From ZC4RG29 sp035304385 (lineage in GTDB: Bacteria > Bacteroidota > Bacteroidia > Cytophagales > Cyclobacteriaceae), in assembly GCA_035304385.1 (NCBI GenBank), contig DATGQD010000043.1, positions 1 to 64,000 on the forward strand: a stretch of 64,000 nt of DNA, in the 5' to 3' direction. The notes below the pieces were generated by a model that worked only from the letters and a program-made list of their open reading frames with translations, made no database searches and was not told where the DNA came from. This document shows positions 24,895 through 34,787 of this stretch, in pieces. A program made the translations under genes and the position numbers. Position 1 is the stretch's first letter, and each line of letters begins with the position of its first letter.

Positions 24895-25371
24895 ATGTCG
24901 CAGTTAAACGTAGCAACGATAGAGATAACAGATTTTCGTCCGGAAGACCGGCCCTGGTTCGAAGATCTGAACCGAGAGTGGATTGAACGATATTTTCGTA
25001 TGGAGCCCGTCGACGTTCAGATACTAACCCATCCCGAAGAAAACATTATCGCGACCGGCGGCGCTATCCTTATGGCGCGGTGTGAAGGACTAGTGATCGG
25101 AACGGTGGCCTTGCGACTTGTGAAACCCACTGTGTACGAATTCACAAAGATGGCGGTGGCGCCCACTTACCGCGCCAGGGGCATCGGCAAAGCCTTGTCA
25201 GAAGCAGCCATCGCTCGTGCGCGAGCGCTTGGGGGTTCGAAGATCATCCTGTATTCCAATCGAAAACTGGAGAGCGCCATCCATCTATACCGCAAGCTAG
25301 GGTTCGTGGAAGTTCCCGTGGATGGCCCGTACGTGCGGAGCGACATCAAGATGGAGTTGATGCTACATTAA
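24895..25371 (+). CDS. GNAT-family N-acetyltransferase
   Basis: 158 aa from the ATG at 24895, just after the transporter stop. The acetyl-CoA-binding motif A is VYEFTKMAVAPTYRARGIGKALSEAAIARA (R/Q-x-x-G-x-G/A form RARGIG), followed by ILYSNRKLESAIHLYRKLGFVEV, the usual motif B. Substrate unknown. Its tight spacing with the DMT transporter suggests co-transcription. Confidence 0.85.
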   Translation: MSQLNVATIEITDFRPEDRPWFEDLNREWIERYFRMEPVDVQILTHPEENIIATGGAILMARCEGLVIGTVALRLVKPTVYEFTKMAVAPTYRARGIGKALSEAAIARARALGGSKIILYSNRKLESAIHLYRKLGFVEVPVDGPYVRSDIKMELMLH

Positions 25372-25392
25372 TTTACACAACCGATAGCAAAT

Positions 25393-26850
25393 ATGAACCA
25401 ACCAACCCCCGCCTCCAACGGCCGCGGTCGACAAAAGGAATTTAGAATGCCCGACAGCATGCTGCTCCGGGACAAAATGCTCACGCCCCACCTGCTGACG
25501 CTGGCTTGTGCCTCGGCCGCGCGACAGCTCGAACGGCAGCAGGACCTCCACCCCGGTGTTTTGGTAGATGAATTGCCAATGCTGGATCTTCCCGAAAAAG
25601 GAGCAGGGACGGAAGCAGTCCTTGATCTTTTCGAAGAACAGTATGCGCAGCGAATTTCCAATTCCGCGGGTCCCAGATATTTTGGTTTTGTCACCGGTGG
25701 TAGCACACCTGCATCTGTGGTAGGCGACTGGATCGTGAGTACGCTCGATCAAAATCCTTTCGGCAGTACGGATTCCATCGCACCTCAGATAGAGCGGCAG
25801 GCTATTCACTATCTCAAGCAACTGCTCCATATTGACGAAGCCTACTTCGGATCTTTCGTTACCGGAGCTACGATGTCCAACTTTGTCGGAATGGCTACCG
25901 CCCGTCAATGGGTCGGCGAGCAGCGCGGTTACGACTATAGCGTAGAGGGGATTACAGGCGCCGAACCTATTCAGGTATTGAGCGGATCAGCACACTCAAG
26001 TATCTACAAGGTCTTATCGATGGCCGGTATTGGACGCAGATCAGTGGTCAAGATCAAGAACCTTCCCGAACGGGAGGCTATGGACATTGCCGATCTTGAA
26101 CGCCATCTGCAACGCGCTGACGGTCCCGTCATTGTTTCGGCGAGTGCAGGAACAGTCAACACCGTTGATTTCGACGACCTGGAAGCCCTGGGCAAACTCA
26201 AGGAACGATATAGCTTCTGGCTGCATATCGACGCGGCCTTTGGTGGATTCGCTGCCTGTTCTCCGCGTTATGCGCATCTCACAAAAGGCATAAATTACGC
26301 GGACAGCATTACCATCGATGCGCACAAGTGGCTCAACGTGCCTTACGATTCAGCTATGCACTTCACAAGACACCGGGCGCTGCAAGGCAAAGTATTTCAA
26401 AACCAGGCTGCGTATCTTGGCGGTGACGATTTGAGTCCCGACTTCCTGCACTACACACCCGAAAACTCCCGGAGGTTCCGTGCGCTGCCGGCCTGGTTTA
26501 CGCTGTTGGCCTACGGGCGTTCCGGTCATCGCGAAATCGTAGAACGCAATTGTGCGTTGGCCGGGCTCCTCGGCGAATACATCGATCGTTCCCGGCATTT
26601 CCGGCTGCTGGCTCCCGTGCGTATGAACGTGGTTTGTTTTACCTTGAAGCAAGAAACCACCCAGGCAGGGATACAGGCATTTCTTAATGCGGTGAGAGAC
26701 GACGGTCGTGCTTATTTCTCGCCTTCGGTTTACGCAGGCGTACCAGCCATACGTGCTGCGGTATCTAACTGGCAGACGGAAGAAACCGACATCCGTGTGG
26801 CCTTCGATGCCCTGGAAGAACTCGCAATTCGCACGAGCGCGATGGCGTAG
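25393..26850 (+). CDS. Group II PLP-dependent amino-acid decarboxylase-like protein
   Basis: 485 aa. Fold-type I decarboxylase related to DOPA/tyrosine/glutamate decarboxylases: YFGFVTGGSTPASVVGDW, SFVTGATMSNFVGMATAR, SGSAHSSIYKVLSMAGIG, HIDAAFGGFAAC and the PLP lysine in ITIDAHKWLNVPYD. Homologues decarboxylate aromatic amino acids or aspartate/glutamate, and the active-site residues that would decide cannot be read with confidence. It lies 21 bp after the acetyltransferase, possibly in the same transcript. Confidence 0.85.
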   Translation: MNQPTPASNGRGRQKEFRMPDSMLLRDKMLTPHLLTLACASAARQLERQQDLHPGVLVDELPMLDLPEKGAGTEAVLDLFEEQYAQRISNSAGPRYFGFVTGGSTPASVVGDWIVSTLDQNPFGSTDSIAPQIERQAIHYLKQLLHIDEAYFGSFVTGATMSNFVGMATARQWVGEQRGYDYSVEGITGAEPIQVLSGSAHSSIYKVLSMAGIGRRSVVKIKNLPEREAMDIADLERHLQRADGPVIVSASAGTVNTVDFDDLEALGKLKERYSFWLHIDAAFGGFAACSPRYAHLTKGINYADSITIDAHKWLNVPYDSAMHFTRHRALQGKVFQNQAAYLGGDDLSPDFLHYTPENSRRFRALPAWFTLLAYGRSGHREIVERNCALAGLLGEYIDRSRHFRLLAPVRMNVVCFTLKQETTQAGIQAFLNAVRDDGRAYFSPSVYAGVPAIRAAVSNWQTEETDIRVAFDALEELAIRTSAMA

Positions 26851-26893
26851 TCTGAAAACAAAACTTTTTCGTGTGCTTGTAAATTCTTAAAAA

Positions 26894-26901
26894 TATCTTT
26901 G
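26894..26901 (+). promoter_or_regulatory. Candidate -7 box upstream of ilvE
   Basis: TATCTTTG matches the Bacteroidota -7 consensus TAnnTTTG exactly and lies 26 bp before the ilvE ATG at 26928. A convincing -33 TTTG at the right spacing is not seen, although the upstream stretch is T-rich. Confidence 0.35.
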
Positions 26902-26927
26902 GCAACCTTAAGAATCCTACAGAACAA

Positions 26928-28007
26928 ATGACTGTCATGGCCACTTCGATTCCTGTTGAACGGTCTACGCGATCAAGGATCAGCGAGACTGATTTCAACA
27001 ACCTTGAATTCGGTAAGTATATCTCCGATCACATGCTCGTCGCCTCGTACAAAGACGGCCAATGGCAGGAAATGAAGGTGGTCCCGTACGGTCCGCTGCC
27101 TCTGACGCCGGCGATGCTCGCCCTGCATTACGGACAGTCGGTGTTCGAAGGCCTTAAGGCATTCCGCAACAGTGCCGGCGAAATCTGTGTGTTCCGCGCC
27201 GCACGTCACAGTGAGCGGTTAAATCGTTCCCTCGAGCGCATGTGTATGCCGGCTGTAAGTGAAGAAATGTTCATTCAGGGCATACATGCCCTTTTGGAAG
27301 TCGACCAGGAATGGATCCCCACCTCGGCCGGCGCGTCACTTTACATTCGGCCGGTGGTCTTTGCAACAGAGGCGCGGTTTGGCGTAAAGGTATCAGATGA
27401 ATATCTGTTTGTCATCATGACAAGCCCGGTCGGGCCGTACTTTAGCAAGCCCCTGCGCGTGAAGGTCGAAGACCATTTTGTCCGCGCCGCTGAAGGCGGA
27501 GCAGGATACGCTAAGTGCGCCGGCAATTACGGCGGTGCGTTTTACCCCACCTTGCTGGCCCGCGACGAAGGATTCGACCAAGTGCTGTGGACCGATGCGC
27601 GCAAGCATGAATACATCGACGAGGCAGGAGTCATGAATGTAATGTTCGTCATGGACGGCAAGCTGATCACCCCGGCGCTCACCTCTGCAATCCTCGACGG
27701 GGTAACGCGTGATTCCATTCTGAAACTTGCCCCGACGTTGGGTATCCCAACCGAAGAGCGGAAGATATCCGTTGAAGAGGTGAGACGTGGTCTGGAACAA
27801 GGTACCATTACCGAGGCGTTTGGGGCGGGTACTGCTGCGGTCGTCTCGCCAATTGCCACAATAACGATAAAAGGCGTCGACTATCAATTGCCACAACCGG
27901 GAACCGATAGTTTCCAGCAGCGCGTCAAACGAAAATTAACCGACATTCGCATGGGCCTTGAGCCGGATGTCTTTGGGTGGAATTATATCATACCCGCTCA
28001 TTCCTGA
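26928..28007 (+). CDS. ilvE: Branched-chain amino acid aminotransferase (class II BCAT)
   Basis: 359 aa, the length of eukaryotic/bacterial class II BCATs. Signatures: MLALHYGQSVFEGLKAFRN, LYIRPVVFATE, the PLP lysine in GGAGYAKCAGNYGGAFYP, and TITEAFGAGTAAVVSPI. It converts the keto acids of Val, Leu and Ile to the amino acids using glutamate and also starts their breakdown. A second, shorter class IV aminotransferase heads the ilv operon at 39094, so the two may divide synthesis and degradation. An ATG four codons in is an alternative start. Confidence 0.92.
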   Translation: MTVMATSIPVERSTRSRISETDFNNLEFGKYISDHMLVASYKDGQWQEMKVVPYGPLPLTPAMLALHYGQSVFEGLKAFRNSAGEICVFRAARHSERLNRSLERMCMPAVSEEMFIQGIHALLEVDQEWIPTSAGASLYIRPVVFATEARFGVKVSDEYLFVIMTSPVGPYFSKPLRVKVEDHFVRAAEGGAGYAKCAGNYGGAFYPTLLARDEGFDQVLWTDARKHEYIDEAGVMNVMFVMDGKLITPALTSAILDGVTRDSILKLAPTLGIPTEERKISVEEVRRGLEQGTITEAFGAGTAAVVSPIATITIKGVDYQLPQPGTDSFQQRVKRKLTDIRMGLEPDVFGWNYIIPAHS

Positions 28008-28031
28008 CCTCACGGTGGCTACCGTCCGTGA

Positions 28032-29054
28032 ATGTTTGTCTATAAACTCAATGCATTGAGAGCCGTTCGTTTTAAGAGTTTACAGGAACCCCTTGTCATC
28101 GTTCCCATCAAGAAGCCGCGACCGATAAAAGATCAGGTACTGGTACGGCTTCACCATGCGGCCCTCAACCATCGCGACATCTGGGTTATACGCGAGCAAA
28201 AGGAAACGTTTCCCGATGGTATCACCCTGGGTTCGGACGGATGCGGCGTTATCGAAGCGATCGGCGAAGACGTTGACCCGACGTATCTGGGACTTCCTGT
28301 TGTGATTAATCCCGGACACGAATGGGGTAACAACCCGGTCGTACAGTCTAATGCATTCAAGATTCTGGGATTCCCCGATCACGGCACATTTTCGGATTAT
28401 CTCCTCGTTTCCAAACAATATGTGTTTGAGAAGCCGGACCACCTCGACACCGCGGAATCTGCCGCCGTGCCGCTGTCCGGGCTCACAGCCTACCGCGCAT
28501 TGTTTTCACGCGCACGACTTCGCGCAAACGAAACGGTCCTGATCACCGGCATTGGCGGTGGCGTTGCGTTGTGGGCGCTGCAGTTCGCGGTCACCTACAA
28601 GGCCAGGGTGTTTGTTACTTCGGGCTCGGACGAAAAGTTGGAAAAGGCGAAGGCATTGGGTGCACTGGGCGCATATAATTACCGATCGGACGACTGGGCG
28701 GAACGTGCACAGCGCGATAGCGGTGGGTTCGACATCATCATCGACAGTGCGGGTGGAAGTCAGTTCAACAAGCTGATCGAAATCGCGAACCCCGGCGGAA
28801 GGATCGTAAACTACGGCCGCACCGCAGGTACTATCACCGACATCAACACACGCCTGTTCTATTGGAAACAACTCTCATTGTTGGGAAGCACCATGGGAAC
28901 ACGGGATGAGTTTCTTACCATGCTGGAATTTGTAGAAGGACACAAACTCAGGCCCGTAGTTGACCGGACTTTCCCACTTGAACAAATACAAGATGCTATA
29001 ACCCACATGGAGTCGGGTAGCCAGTTCGGCAAGATCTTACTTTCCATACGGTGA
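28032..29054 (+). CDS. MDR-family zinc-type alcohol dehydrogenase / quinone oxidoreductase
   Basis: 340 aa medium-chain dehydrogenase/reductase. The GroES-like N-terminal domain carries HHAALNHRDIWV and LGSDGCGVIEAIG; the Rossmann domain carries VLITGIGGGVALWALQFA. The catalytic-zinc cysteine position is an Asn-His pair (LNHRD), as in zinc-free quinone oxidoreductases, so metal dependence is doubtful. It follows ilvE by 24 bp. The ATG at 28032 is supported by the immediate MDR similarity. Confidence 0.85.
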   Translation: MFVYKLNALRAVRFKSLQEPLVIVPIKKPRPIKDQVLVRLHHAALNHRDIWVIREQKETFPDGITLGSDGCGVIEAIGEDVDPTYLGLPVVINPGHEWGNNPVVQSNAFKILGFPDHGTFSDYLLVSKQYVFEKPDHLDTAESAAVPLSGLTAYRALFSRARLRANETVLITGIGGGVALWALQFAVTYKARVFVTSGSDEKLEKAKALGALGAYNYRSDDWAERAQRDSGGFDIIIDSAGGSQFNKLIEIANPGGRIVNYGRTAGTITDINTRLFYWKQLSLLGSTMGTRDEFLTMLEFVEGHKLRPVVDRTFPLEQIQDAITHMESGSQFGKILLSIR

Positions 29055-29091
29055 TGGCGTCAGACCATTTACCGAAAGAACACATTGCAAT

Positions 29092-29490
29092 ATGAACATA
29101 GAATATCGGAACGACCGTTCCATTAGCGCTTGGGAGTTCGTAGACGTCCTTCGCCGTTCGACACTCGCCTTGCGACGGCCCGTAGACAATCCGGAGCGCA
29201 TCGAAAAGATGCTCAACCATGCCAACGTACTGATTACAGCCTGGGATGGCGACAAGCTCGTGGGCGTGTCCAGGGCGCTCACCGATTTTTCATTCTGCTG
29301 TTATCTTTCCGACCTCGCTGTCGACGAGGCCTATCAGCACAAAGGCATTGGGAAACGCCTGATTGAGGAAACGCACCATACGGCAGGTCATGACGCGCGA
29401 CTTATCTTGCTTGCCGCTCCCGCCGCAGTGAACTACTATCCGAAAGTAGGGCTGGAGAACTTTCCTCACTGTTTTACAATACCCCAATAA
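29092..29490 (+). CDS. Small GNAT-family acetyltransferase
   Basis: 132 aa. Motif A reads LSDLAVDEAYQHKGIGKRLIEET (QHKGIG is the acetyl-CoA pyrophosphate loop) and the C-terminal part has AAPAAVNYYPKVGLENF. It resembles small stand-alone acetyltransferases of unknown substrate. Located 37 bp after the oxidoreductase and 16 bp ahead of a PPOX-family gene, forming a probable short operon. Confidence 0.85.
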   Translation: MNIEYRNDRSISAWEFVDVLRRSTLALRRPVDNPERIEKMLNHANVLITAWDGDKLVGVSRALTDFSFCCYLSDLAVDEAYQHKGIGKRLIEETHHTAGHDARLILLAAPAAVNYYPKVGLENFPHCFTIPQ

Positions 29491-29506
29491 AATAATATCA
29501 AAGCAC

Positions 29507-30151
29507 ATGGATAATCTACAGAAGACAGATCGTACAACGATTACGCGGTTGCCGAAGCGGGGCAGTTACGACCGAAATACGATCTATTCGATTCTCGACG
29601 ACGCCTTCTTTTGTACGCTGGCATATGTACGCGAAGGCCAGCCTTTTCAAATACCTACCGGATTTTGCCGAATTGGCGATCGCTTATATATCCACGGGTC
29701 CGTGGGAAGTTCATATATGCGCACCCTGGAGACGGCCCGTCCCCTCACCTGCATCTCCGTTGCGCTCATCGATGGAATCGTACTGGCGCGATCGGCAATG
29801 AGCCATTCTGTCAACTACCGCTCGGTCGTACTCTTCGGCCTTCCCGAATGCGTCGATGATCCCGAGGAACAGTACCAAGCGCTGGAGGTATTCACGAACA
29901 AAATGCAGCCTGGACGTTGGGACGACGTTCGAAAGCCAACCCCCAACGAGTGGAAGGCCACCATGGTGATCTCATTTCCCCTTGACGAGGCGTCGGCCAA
30001 GATACGTACCGGCGGTGCCAACGATGATGAAGAAGATTACGCATTGGACGTCTGGGCCGGAGTCGTTCCGCTGCGCCTGCAACGCCTCACGCCCCAACCC
30101 GACGAACGCCTTCGCACCGGCATCGCATTGCCGGCCTACCTTCAGGAATGA
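29507..30151 (+). CDS. Pyridoxamine-5'-phosphate-oxidase-like flavin-binding protein
   Basis: 214 aa. Split-barrel FMN-binding fold related to the 5-nitroimidazole reductase (Nim) / flavin-nucleotide-binding group: RGSYDRNTIYSILDDAFFCTLAYVREGQPFQIPTGFCRIGDRLYIHGSVGSSYMR, then MSHSVNYRSVVLFG. Members bind FMN or F420 and often serve redox or antibiotic-detoxifying roles. Specific function unknown. Confidence 0.85.
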   Translation: MDNLQKTDRTTITRLPKRGSYDRNTIYSILDDAFFCTLAYVREGQPFQIPTGFCRIGDRLYIHGSVGSSYMRTLETARPLTCISVALIDGIVLARSAMSHSVNYRSVVLFGLPECVDDPEEQYQALEVFTNKMQPGRWDDVRKPTPNEWKATMVISFPLDEASAKIRTGGANDDEEDYALDVWAGVVPLRLQRLTPQPDERLRTGIALPAYLQE

Positions 30152-30204
30152 TCCAACGCGATGACGACATTTTGTCGGAAACATCACGCGTCTTATATTG
30201 ACGC

Positions 30205-30606
30205 ATGGAAAAACAAACGCGCAGAAAATTTGTAGCAACTGTGGTCGGGGCCGGAGTCCTGACCGCTGCACAAGCTGACTCCATGGATAACAAGAAAAAG
30301 ATGCTTTCTCATCACGTGTTCTTCTGGTTGAAGAATCCCAATTCAAAAGAAGATCGCGACAAGCTGATCGAAGGCCTGAAAACCCTGGCGAAAATAGAAA
30401 CCGTCAAGAGCCTTCGCATTGGCGTTCCTGCCAGTACAGAAAAACGCGATGTTGTCGATAATAGTTTCAGCGTCTCCGAACTCATGCTTTTCGACGATGT
30501 TGAGGGTCAGAACGCCTACCAGGTCCATCCTATCCACCAAAAATTTGTTGAGAACTGCTCCCATCTGTGGGAGAAAGTTATTGTTTACGACGCGATTGAT
30601 GTTTGA
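30205..30606 (+). CDS. Dabb-domain (stress-responsive alpha-beta barrel) protein with twin-arginine leader
   Basis: 133 aa. The N-terminus KQTRRKFVATVVGAGVLTAA is a Tat-type leader, unusual for this normally cytoplasmic family. The rest is a Dabb domain: LSHHVFFWLKNPNSKEDRDKLIEGLKTL, LRIGVPASTEKRDVVDNSFSVSELMLFD and YQVHPIHQKFV. Dabb proteins form ferredoxin-like dimers, and some act as cyclases or stress proteins. Export of a folded dimer would explain Tat use (inference). Confidence 0.85.
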   Translation: MEKQTRRKFVATVVGAGVLTAAQADSMDNKKKMLSHHVFFWLKNPNSKEDRDKLIEGLKTLAKIETVKSLRIGVPASTEKRDVVDNSFSVSELMLFDDVEGQNAYQVHPIHQKFVENCSHLWEKVIVYDAIDV

Positions 30607-30810
30607 CATCTTCGGGTATAACAGCAGTTGGTACCCTCGTTCGATAGTTTCGGTGGACGTGTAAGGGAACCCTTACAGAGGATTCCTTAACGTTAGCAGC
30701 ATGCGCGGGTGGTAACCGACCGCTGCCTGACACTCCTCACAGACTTATCCCGTTGTAACTCCACACGCTCATTTTCCCTTATCACAGGGTTGTTAACTTT
30801 GTCATTAATC

Positions 30811-33800
30811 GTGAGCGCGAAATTGAGCAAGTCGGGAAAAATTGCGGTTTGGGTATTTGCCGGCGGGGCGTTGATAGCAACGTTCCTGGTGATACAAAAA
30901 AGCCAGGTGACGCTGCTGGAAAAAATGCTCGTGCAATTTGTCGAAGCACGGACACACGGGCAATATCGTCTCACGGTGGAAGAGACGGGTTTCGACCTGG
31001 CATCGCTTACCTATCATGTGCGGGACATTACCATAGCATCGACCGATACCGCGTCAACAGCACCCATTCGGGAGATCCGCATTCCGTTCGCACACGCCCG
31101 CATGCGTTCTTTTATGTCCATCATTACCCGCGACCTTCAGTTCAGCGAGGTATCGGTCGGTGAGCCTACAATCGCACTGTCAGCTACGGGCAGGCTCCAC
31201 AGGCAGCACATGACAGTCGGCCAGGCCATGGTTACCGTATTTCCCGCCGTTGAGTCCGTCCTGAAATATCTTGGCATCGAAACATTGCGCATCGTTCGGG
31301 CCACGCTTTCCATACAAGAACCTAACGAGCACGTAATACATGTGCGGCTGATTGACCTCCTGGCGGAAAACTGGAATGACCACTCCGATGGCGAGGGCGA
31401 TGTCGTGCTGGGGATCGGCGGTCAATCGGTCGCTCTAAGTCAGGCATCCTTTTCGTTCAACAAGGTGGAGTATGTTTACAGTCGCGAACAGCTTGTGTTC
31501 GACGATTTCACATTTGAATCGTATGACAGCGCCTCCCAATCGCAGATCAGCGTTCAGGGAAAGTCGGTTCTTATTCGGAAGCTCGACTTTGACGAGCTGT
31601 ATAACAACCAACGATACCGGTTCGACAAGATTGAGATCACTGAACCAAAATTTTCAGGTTCTCTGCGTGCACGCACAGAACCTCGGCCGGACGATCGCAT
31701 TAAACTTCCACTATCGTCGATACTGACTCAGACATTTGGCGAAATCCGACTGGACACCGCCCTGATCAGCGATGCTTCCTTTCAAATGATCCTCGTGTTC
31801 GACCAGGATTCGGTCAGAGCGCAGATTCCCGACGTGAACATCAGCCTCCATCATGTAGAAGTGCTCTCGGATACCACTGATATTCTCTTCGGCGATCTTC
31901 AGATGGACCTGACCCAGACGGATATCAACCTCAACAACAACGTGCGGCTCTCCTGCAACACCATGTTGTTTGAACGCAACGAAGATATCACCCTCTCTAA
32001 TGTGCGCCTCACGGGCGCTTCGGGCCAACGGTTCGTCACTTGTCAAGAAATCGCCTTTAAGAACTTTCGCCTGTTCGAGTTTCTCGCGGGAAGGGAACTC
32101 AGCGCCGACTCGATTGCCATCGGTAATTCTACAATCCACGTGACCCGCGACCTCCCCGGTCTTTTCCCCTCCTTCACCGGCACACGGTCTGCCCGAAACC
32201 AGCGACCCATATGGATCAAAGCACTCACCCTCCGGAACGTCGACCTCAATTATGAAACCGAAAGCCAGCACCTGTCTCTTGCGGCGCTGGATGCCAACGC
32301 GCGGGATATTACAGACTTGTCGTGGCGTTCCATGGCAAACCAGCTGCGCGCTGTAAGCGTGAAAAACTTTCAGTGGCACGATGAACGGCAAAATGTTCGC
32401 ACCGAATTGAAGAGCATTCGACTCACACCCGACCGCGCAACGATCGCGGCCGGCAGCGCAACCGTTGACTCGCTGGCCATCGAGGTGTCGGATCTCCACG
32501 TCGCCCATCCGCTGCCCATTTTGCTGAACGGTGATATGAATTGGGATTTCGCAAAAGCCGGCGGCCTGCGCATACGGGGCGTGATACCTCCAGCAGGATC
32601 GAACGGCTTTTCTGTAGAACGGCTGTCGGTCGGCGATATGGAGGCAGACATTCATTTTGGCGATCTCCATCTTTCCACCAGGGTGAAGGATCTGACAGGT
32701 CGCGAAGTAAACCCTGATGCGCCACGGCATCTGCAGGGAATGTTCTCGGATCTTACGATTACCAGTCCCGGGCTACAACTCGACGCAGATTCCATCGACC
32801 TGAATACAGGACGTCTCTCACGATTTTACAACGTCACAATCACAGACAACATCAACCGCGCAGCGATGTCTTACGCAGAAACTACAGGCACGTTGTGGAC
32901 CGGTGAACACCGGCGTATCGGCCATCTGTTCATCCGGGAATTTCATCTGGACCAGAAGTCCTGGGCAGTAAGCAGCGATAGCGCAGCGCTTTCAGACGTC
33001 GAGTTCGGGATACACGGTCCGAAGGTGCGGCATGCAGAATTTTACATGCCGGTTATCAACCGGGAGTTCATAGAAGAAGGATCTTCCACCGCTGAAGAAT
33101 CGTTCGAGCTGCCCAAGGTCGGTGCGTTAGTACTTCACGGCGGAAAGTTTATTACCCCTGAACAAAAATTCACCCTCCACGGCACTAGCCGGCTCAACCT
33201 GCAAGACGACATAGGCATGGAGTTCGAACAACTGTCCTTTACCCTGGCCCATCACGATGTAGATCTGTACGACCTCCGGCTGGACGGCCATTCCGTTCAG
33301 GCGGGCGCCATGACGGCCAGACCCCAGCCACTCCCCGCGAACGCGCACGAAACCGATGTCATCTCCGGTGAGTGGCAATCAATAAAGGCAACGGGATTGT
33401 TGGTGGATGAGTTGATCGAATCCCAGCGCATAAAAGCGGACACGATTACAGTTAAGGGATTAATCCTGGATGTGACGCGCGACAAACGGATGGATGATCA
33501 GGAACCTGTTGAGAAGGATTTTGCAGTGAGCGATCTTATCTCCGGCAGTGGCGTAGAGGCAAGTGTAATACGGCTCCACGAAAGCAGGATACGATACGCC
33601 GAATTTTCTGAGACGACAGGAGAGGAAGGTTCCATCTGGTTCAACGATCTCGATGCGGAAATCCGCAGCCCCCATGCCGGATCTTTCGAGTTTGATGCTC
33701 GCGCCCGGGTATACGATCAGGCACCGATAGCCGTCAATTACGAGAAAGTAGACGCGAATACCTTCCGAATGAAGGTCGATGTGGGTAGCATGGACCTTAC

Positions 33801-34155
33801 TGCATTGAACGATGTGTTGCGGCCGCTGCAGAGCTTCGAATTGAAGTCGGGTTATCTCGATCAATTTCGCTTCGAGACAACAGCGAACCGTGACACCGCT
33901 CAGGGTCGGGCCACCATGTCGTATAAAAATCTCCACATGGCGTTGTTGAACAAAACAGACCCCGAAAAAAAATGGTTGGGTCAGGACATCTTGTCGTTTG
34001 TTGCCAATGGAGTTTTGCGACACAACCGGGTGGAGTCCTGGGCACCGGTGGAGGAAATTCGCATTCCGGAAAAGTCAGTCTTCAACTATTGGAAGCGTAT
34101 CGCCGTAAATGGCGCACTTAATGTTGTGAGAAAAGGTAAGAAGGTGCGGAGGTAG
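30811..34155 (+). CDS. Very large single-span AsmA/DUF748-like envelope protein
   Basis: 1114 aa from a GTG at 30811, chosen because basic residues (KLSKSGK) directly precede the single membrane span (IAVWVFAGGALIATFLVI). The open frame reaches back to a GTG at 30709. The remaining ~1080 residues are repetitive beta-rich sequence with recurrent patterns such as LTLRNVDLNYE, LKGLILDVTRD-like segments and SGYLDQFRFETTANRDTAQGRATMSYKNL near the C-terminus. This is the pattern of AsmA/YhdP/DUF748 proteins, which form long beta-taco bridges for lipid transport between membranes. The assignment is by architecture rather than by a sharp motif. Confidence 0.75.
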   Translation: MSAKLSKSGKIAVWVFAGGALIATFLVIQKSQVTLLEKMLVQFVEARTHGQYRLTVEETGFDLASLTYHVRDITIASTDTASTAPIREIRIPFAHARMRSFMSIITRDLQFSEVSVGEPTIALSATGRLHRQHMTVGQAMVTVFPAVESVLKYLGIETLRIVRATLSIQEPNEHVIHVRLIDLLAENWNDHSDGEGDVVLGIGGQSVALSQASFSFNKVEYVYSREQLVFDDFTFESYDSASQSQISVQGKSVLIRKLDFDELYNNQRYRFDKIEITEPKFSGSLRARTEPRPDDRIKLPLSSILTQTFGEIRLDTALISDASFQMILVFDQDSVRAQIPDVNISLHHVEVLSDTTDILFGDLQMDLTQTDINLNNNVRLSCNTMLFERNEDITLSNVRLTGASGQRFVTCQEIAFKNFRLFEFLAGRELSADSIAIGNSTIHVTRDLPGLFPSFTGTRSARNQRPIWIKALTLRNVDLNYETESQHLSLAALDANARDITDLSWRSMANQLRAVSVKNFQWHDERQNVRTELKSIRLTPDRATIAAGSATVDSLAIEVSDLHVAHPLPILLNGDMNWDFAKAGGLRIRGVIPPAGSNGFSVERLSVGDMEADIHFGDLHLSTRVKDLTGREVNPDAPRHLQGMFSDLTITSPGLQLDADSIDLNTGRLSRFYNVTITDNINRAAMSYAETTGTLWTGEHRRIGHLFIREFHLDQKSWAVSSDSAALSDVEFGIHGPKVRHAEFYMPVINREFIEEGSSTAEESFELPKVGALVLHGGKFITPEQKFTLHGTSRLNLQDDIGMEFEQLSFTLAHHDVDLYDLRLDGHSVQAGAMTARPQPLPANAHETDVISGEWQSIKATGLLVDELIESQRIKADTITVKGLILDVTRDKRMDDQEPVEKDFAVSDLISGSGVEASVIRLHESRIRYAEFSETTGEEGSIWFNDLDAEIRSPHAGSFEFDARARVYDQAPIAVNYEKVDANTFRMKVDVGSMDLTALNDVLRPLQSFELKSGYLDQFRFETTANRDTAQGRATMSYKNLHMALLNKTDPEKKWLGQDILSFVANGVLRHNRVESWAPVEEIRIPEKSVFNYWKRIAVNGALNVVRKGKKVRR

Positions 34156-34237
34156 CAGGTAATTTATCCGGGAAAGTACCCGGAAGTCCGGGGTTAAACT
34201 GCTATATTCAGGTGCGGTTTTATTCTTACGTTTTTCG

Positions 34238-34711
34238 ATGATCAGAGCCAGTTTAATAGTTGTATTTCTCCTCCTTATCGTCGCGACTGCCTACCCTCAG
34301 CGGCTTCACATCGGCAATTCCATTGGCTTTATGAATCCGGTGAAAACCATGGGACAAGTTTATGAGCGTGGGTTCCGCGTTAACGCAAACCTCGAATACG
34401 ACGTGCCTGGCACGCTTGCCTTCGTGGCTGAAGCGGGGTGGGGCCGATGGAAGGCCCGGGCGCTCGACGGCATCCGCGCGCATGAAACCGACGTTGTTCA
34501 TGTCGTTGGCGGTCTGAAAGTGAATGTATTTGGTCCTTTATATGCAGAAGGCCGAACCGGTTATTATTTCGGCGATTTCGATCGATTCGTTTTAATACCC
34601 GCGGCCGGTCTCAGGATCAGGCGCTTTGACGTCAACATCGGCTACCAGTTGCTGAACAATATCCAGTATGTCGACACACGCATCGGCATATACTGGGCAC
34701 GTAGTCGCTGA
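34238..34711 (+). CDS. Small exported outer-membrane-barrel-like protein
   Basis: 157 aa. Signal peptide MIRASLIVVFLLLIVATAYPQ, then alternating hydrophobic and polar beta strands with aromatic ends (EAGWGRWKARAL, YAEGRTGYYFGDFDRFVLIPAAGLRIRRFDVNIGYQLL). It looks like a small, perhaps 8-stranded, outer-membrane barrel. No family recognised. Confidence 0.65.
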   Translation: MIRASLIVVFLLLIVATAYPQRLHIGNSIGFMNPVKTMGQVYERGFRVNANLEYDVPGTLAFVAEAGWGRWKARALDGIRAHETDVVHVVGGLKVNVFGPLYAEGRTGYYFGDFDRFVLIPAAGLRIRRFDVNIGYQLLNNIQYVDTRIGIYWARSR

Positions 34712-34787
34712 ATCTCCGGATGATTTTCATTGTTTCCTGCATTGAACTGTCCGGTGCTAATTATTTTGATCCAATAACAACAGTGAG

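Noticed and set aside
31711..32730. 339-codon minus-strand open frame inside the AsmA-like gene
   Set aside because: Antisense shadow; low-complexity translation without motifs, while the plus frame is continuous over 3.3 kb.
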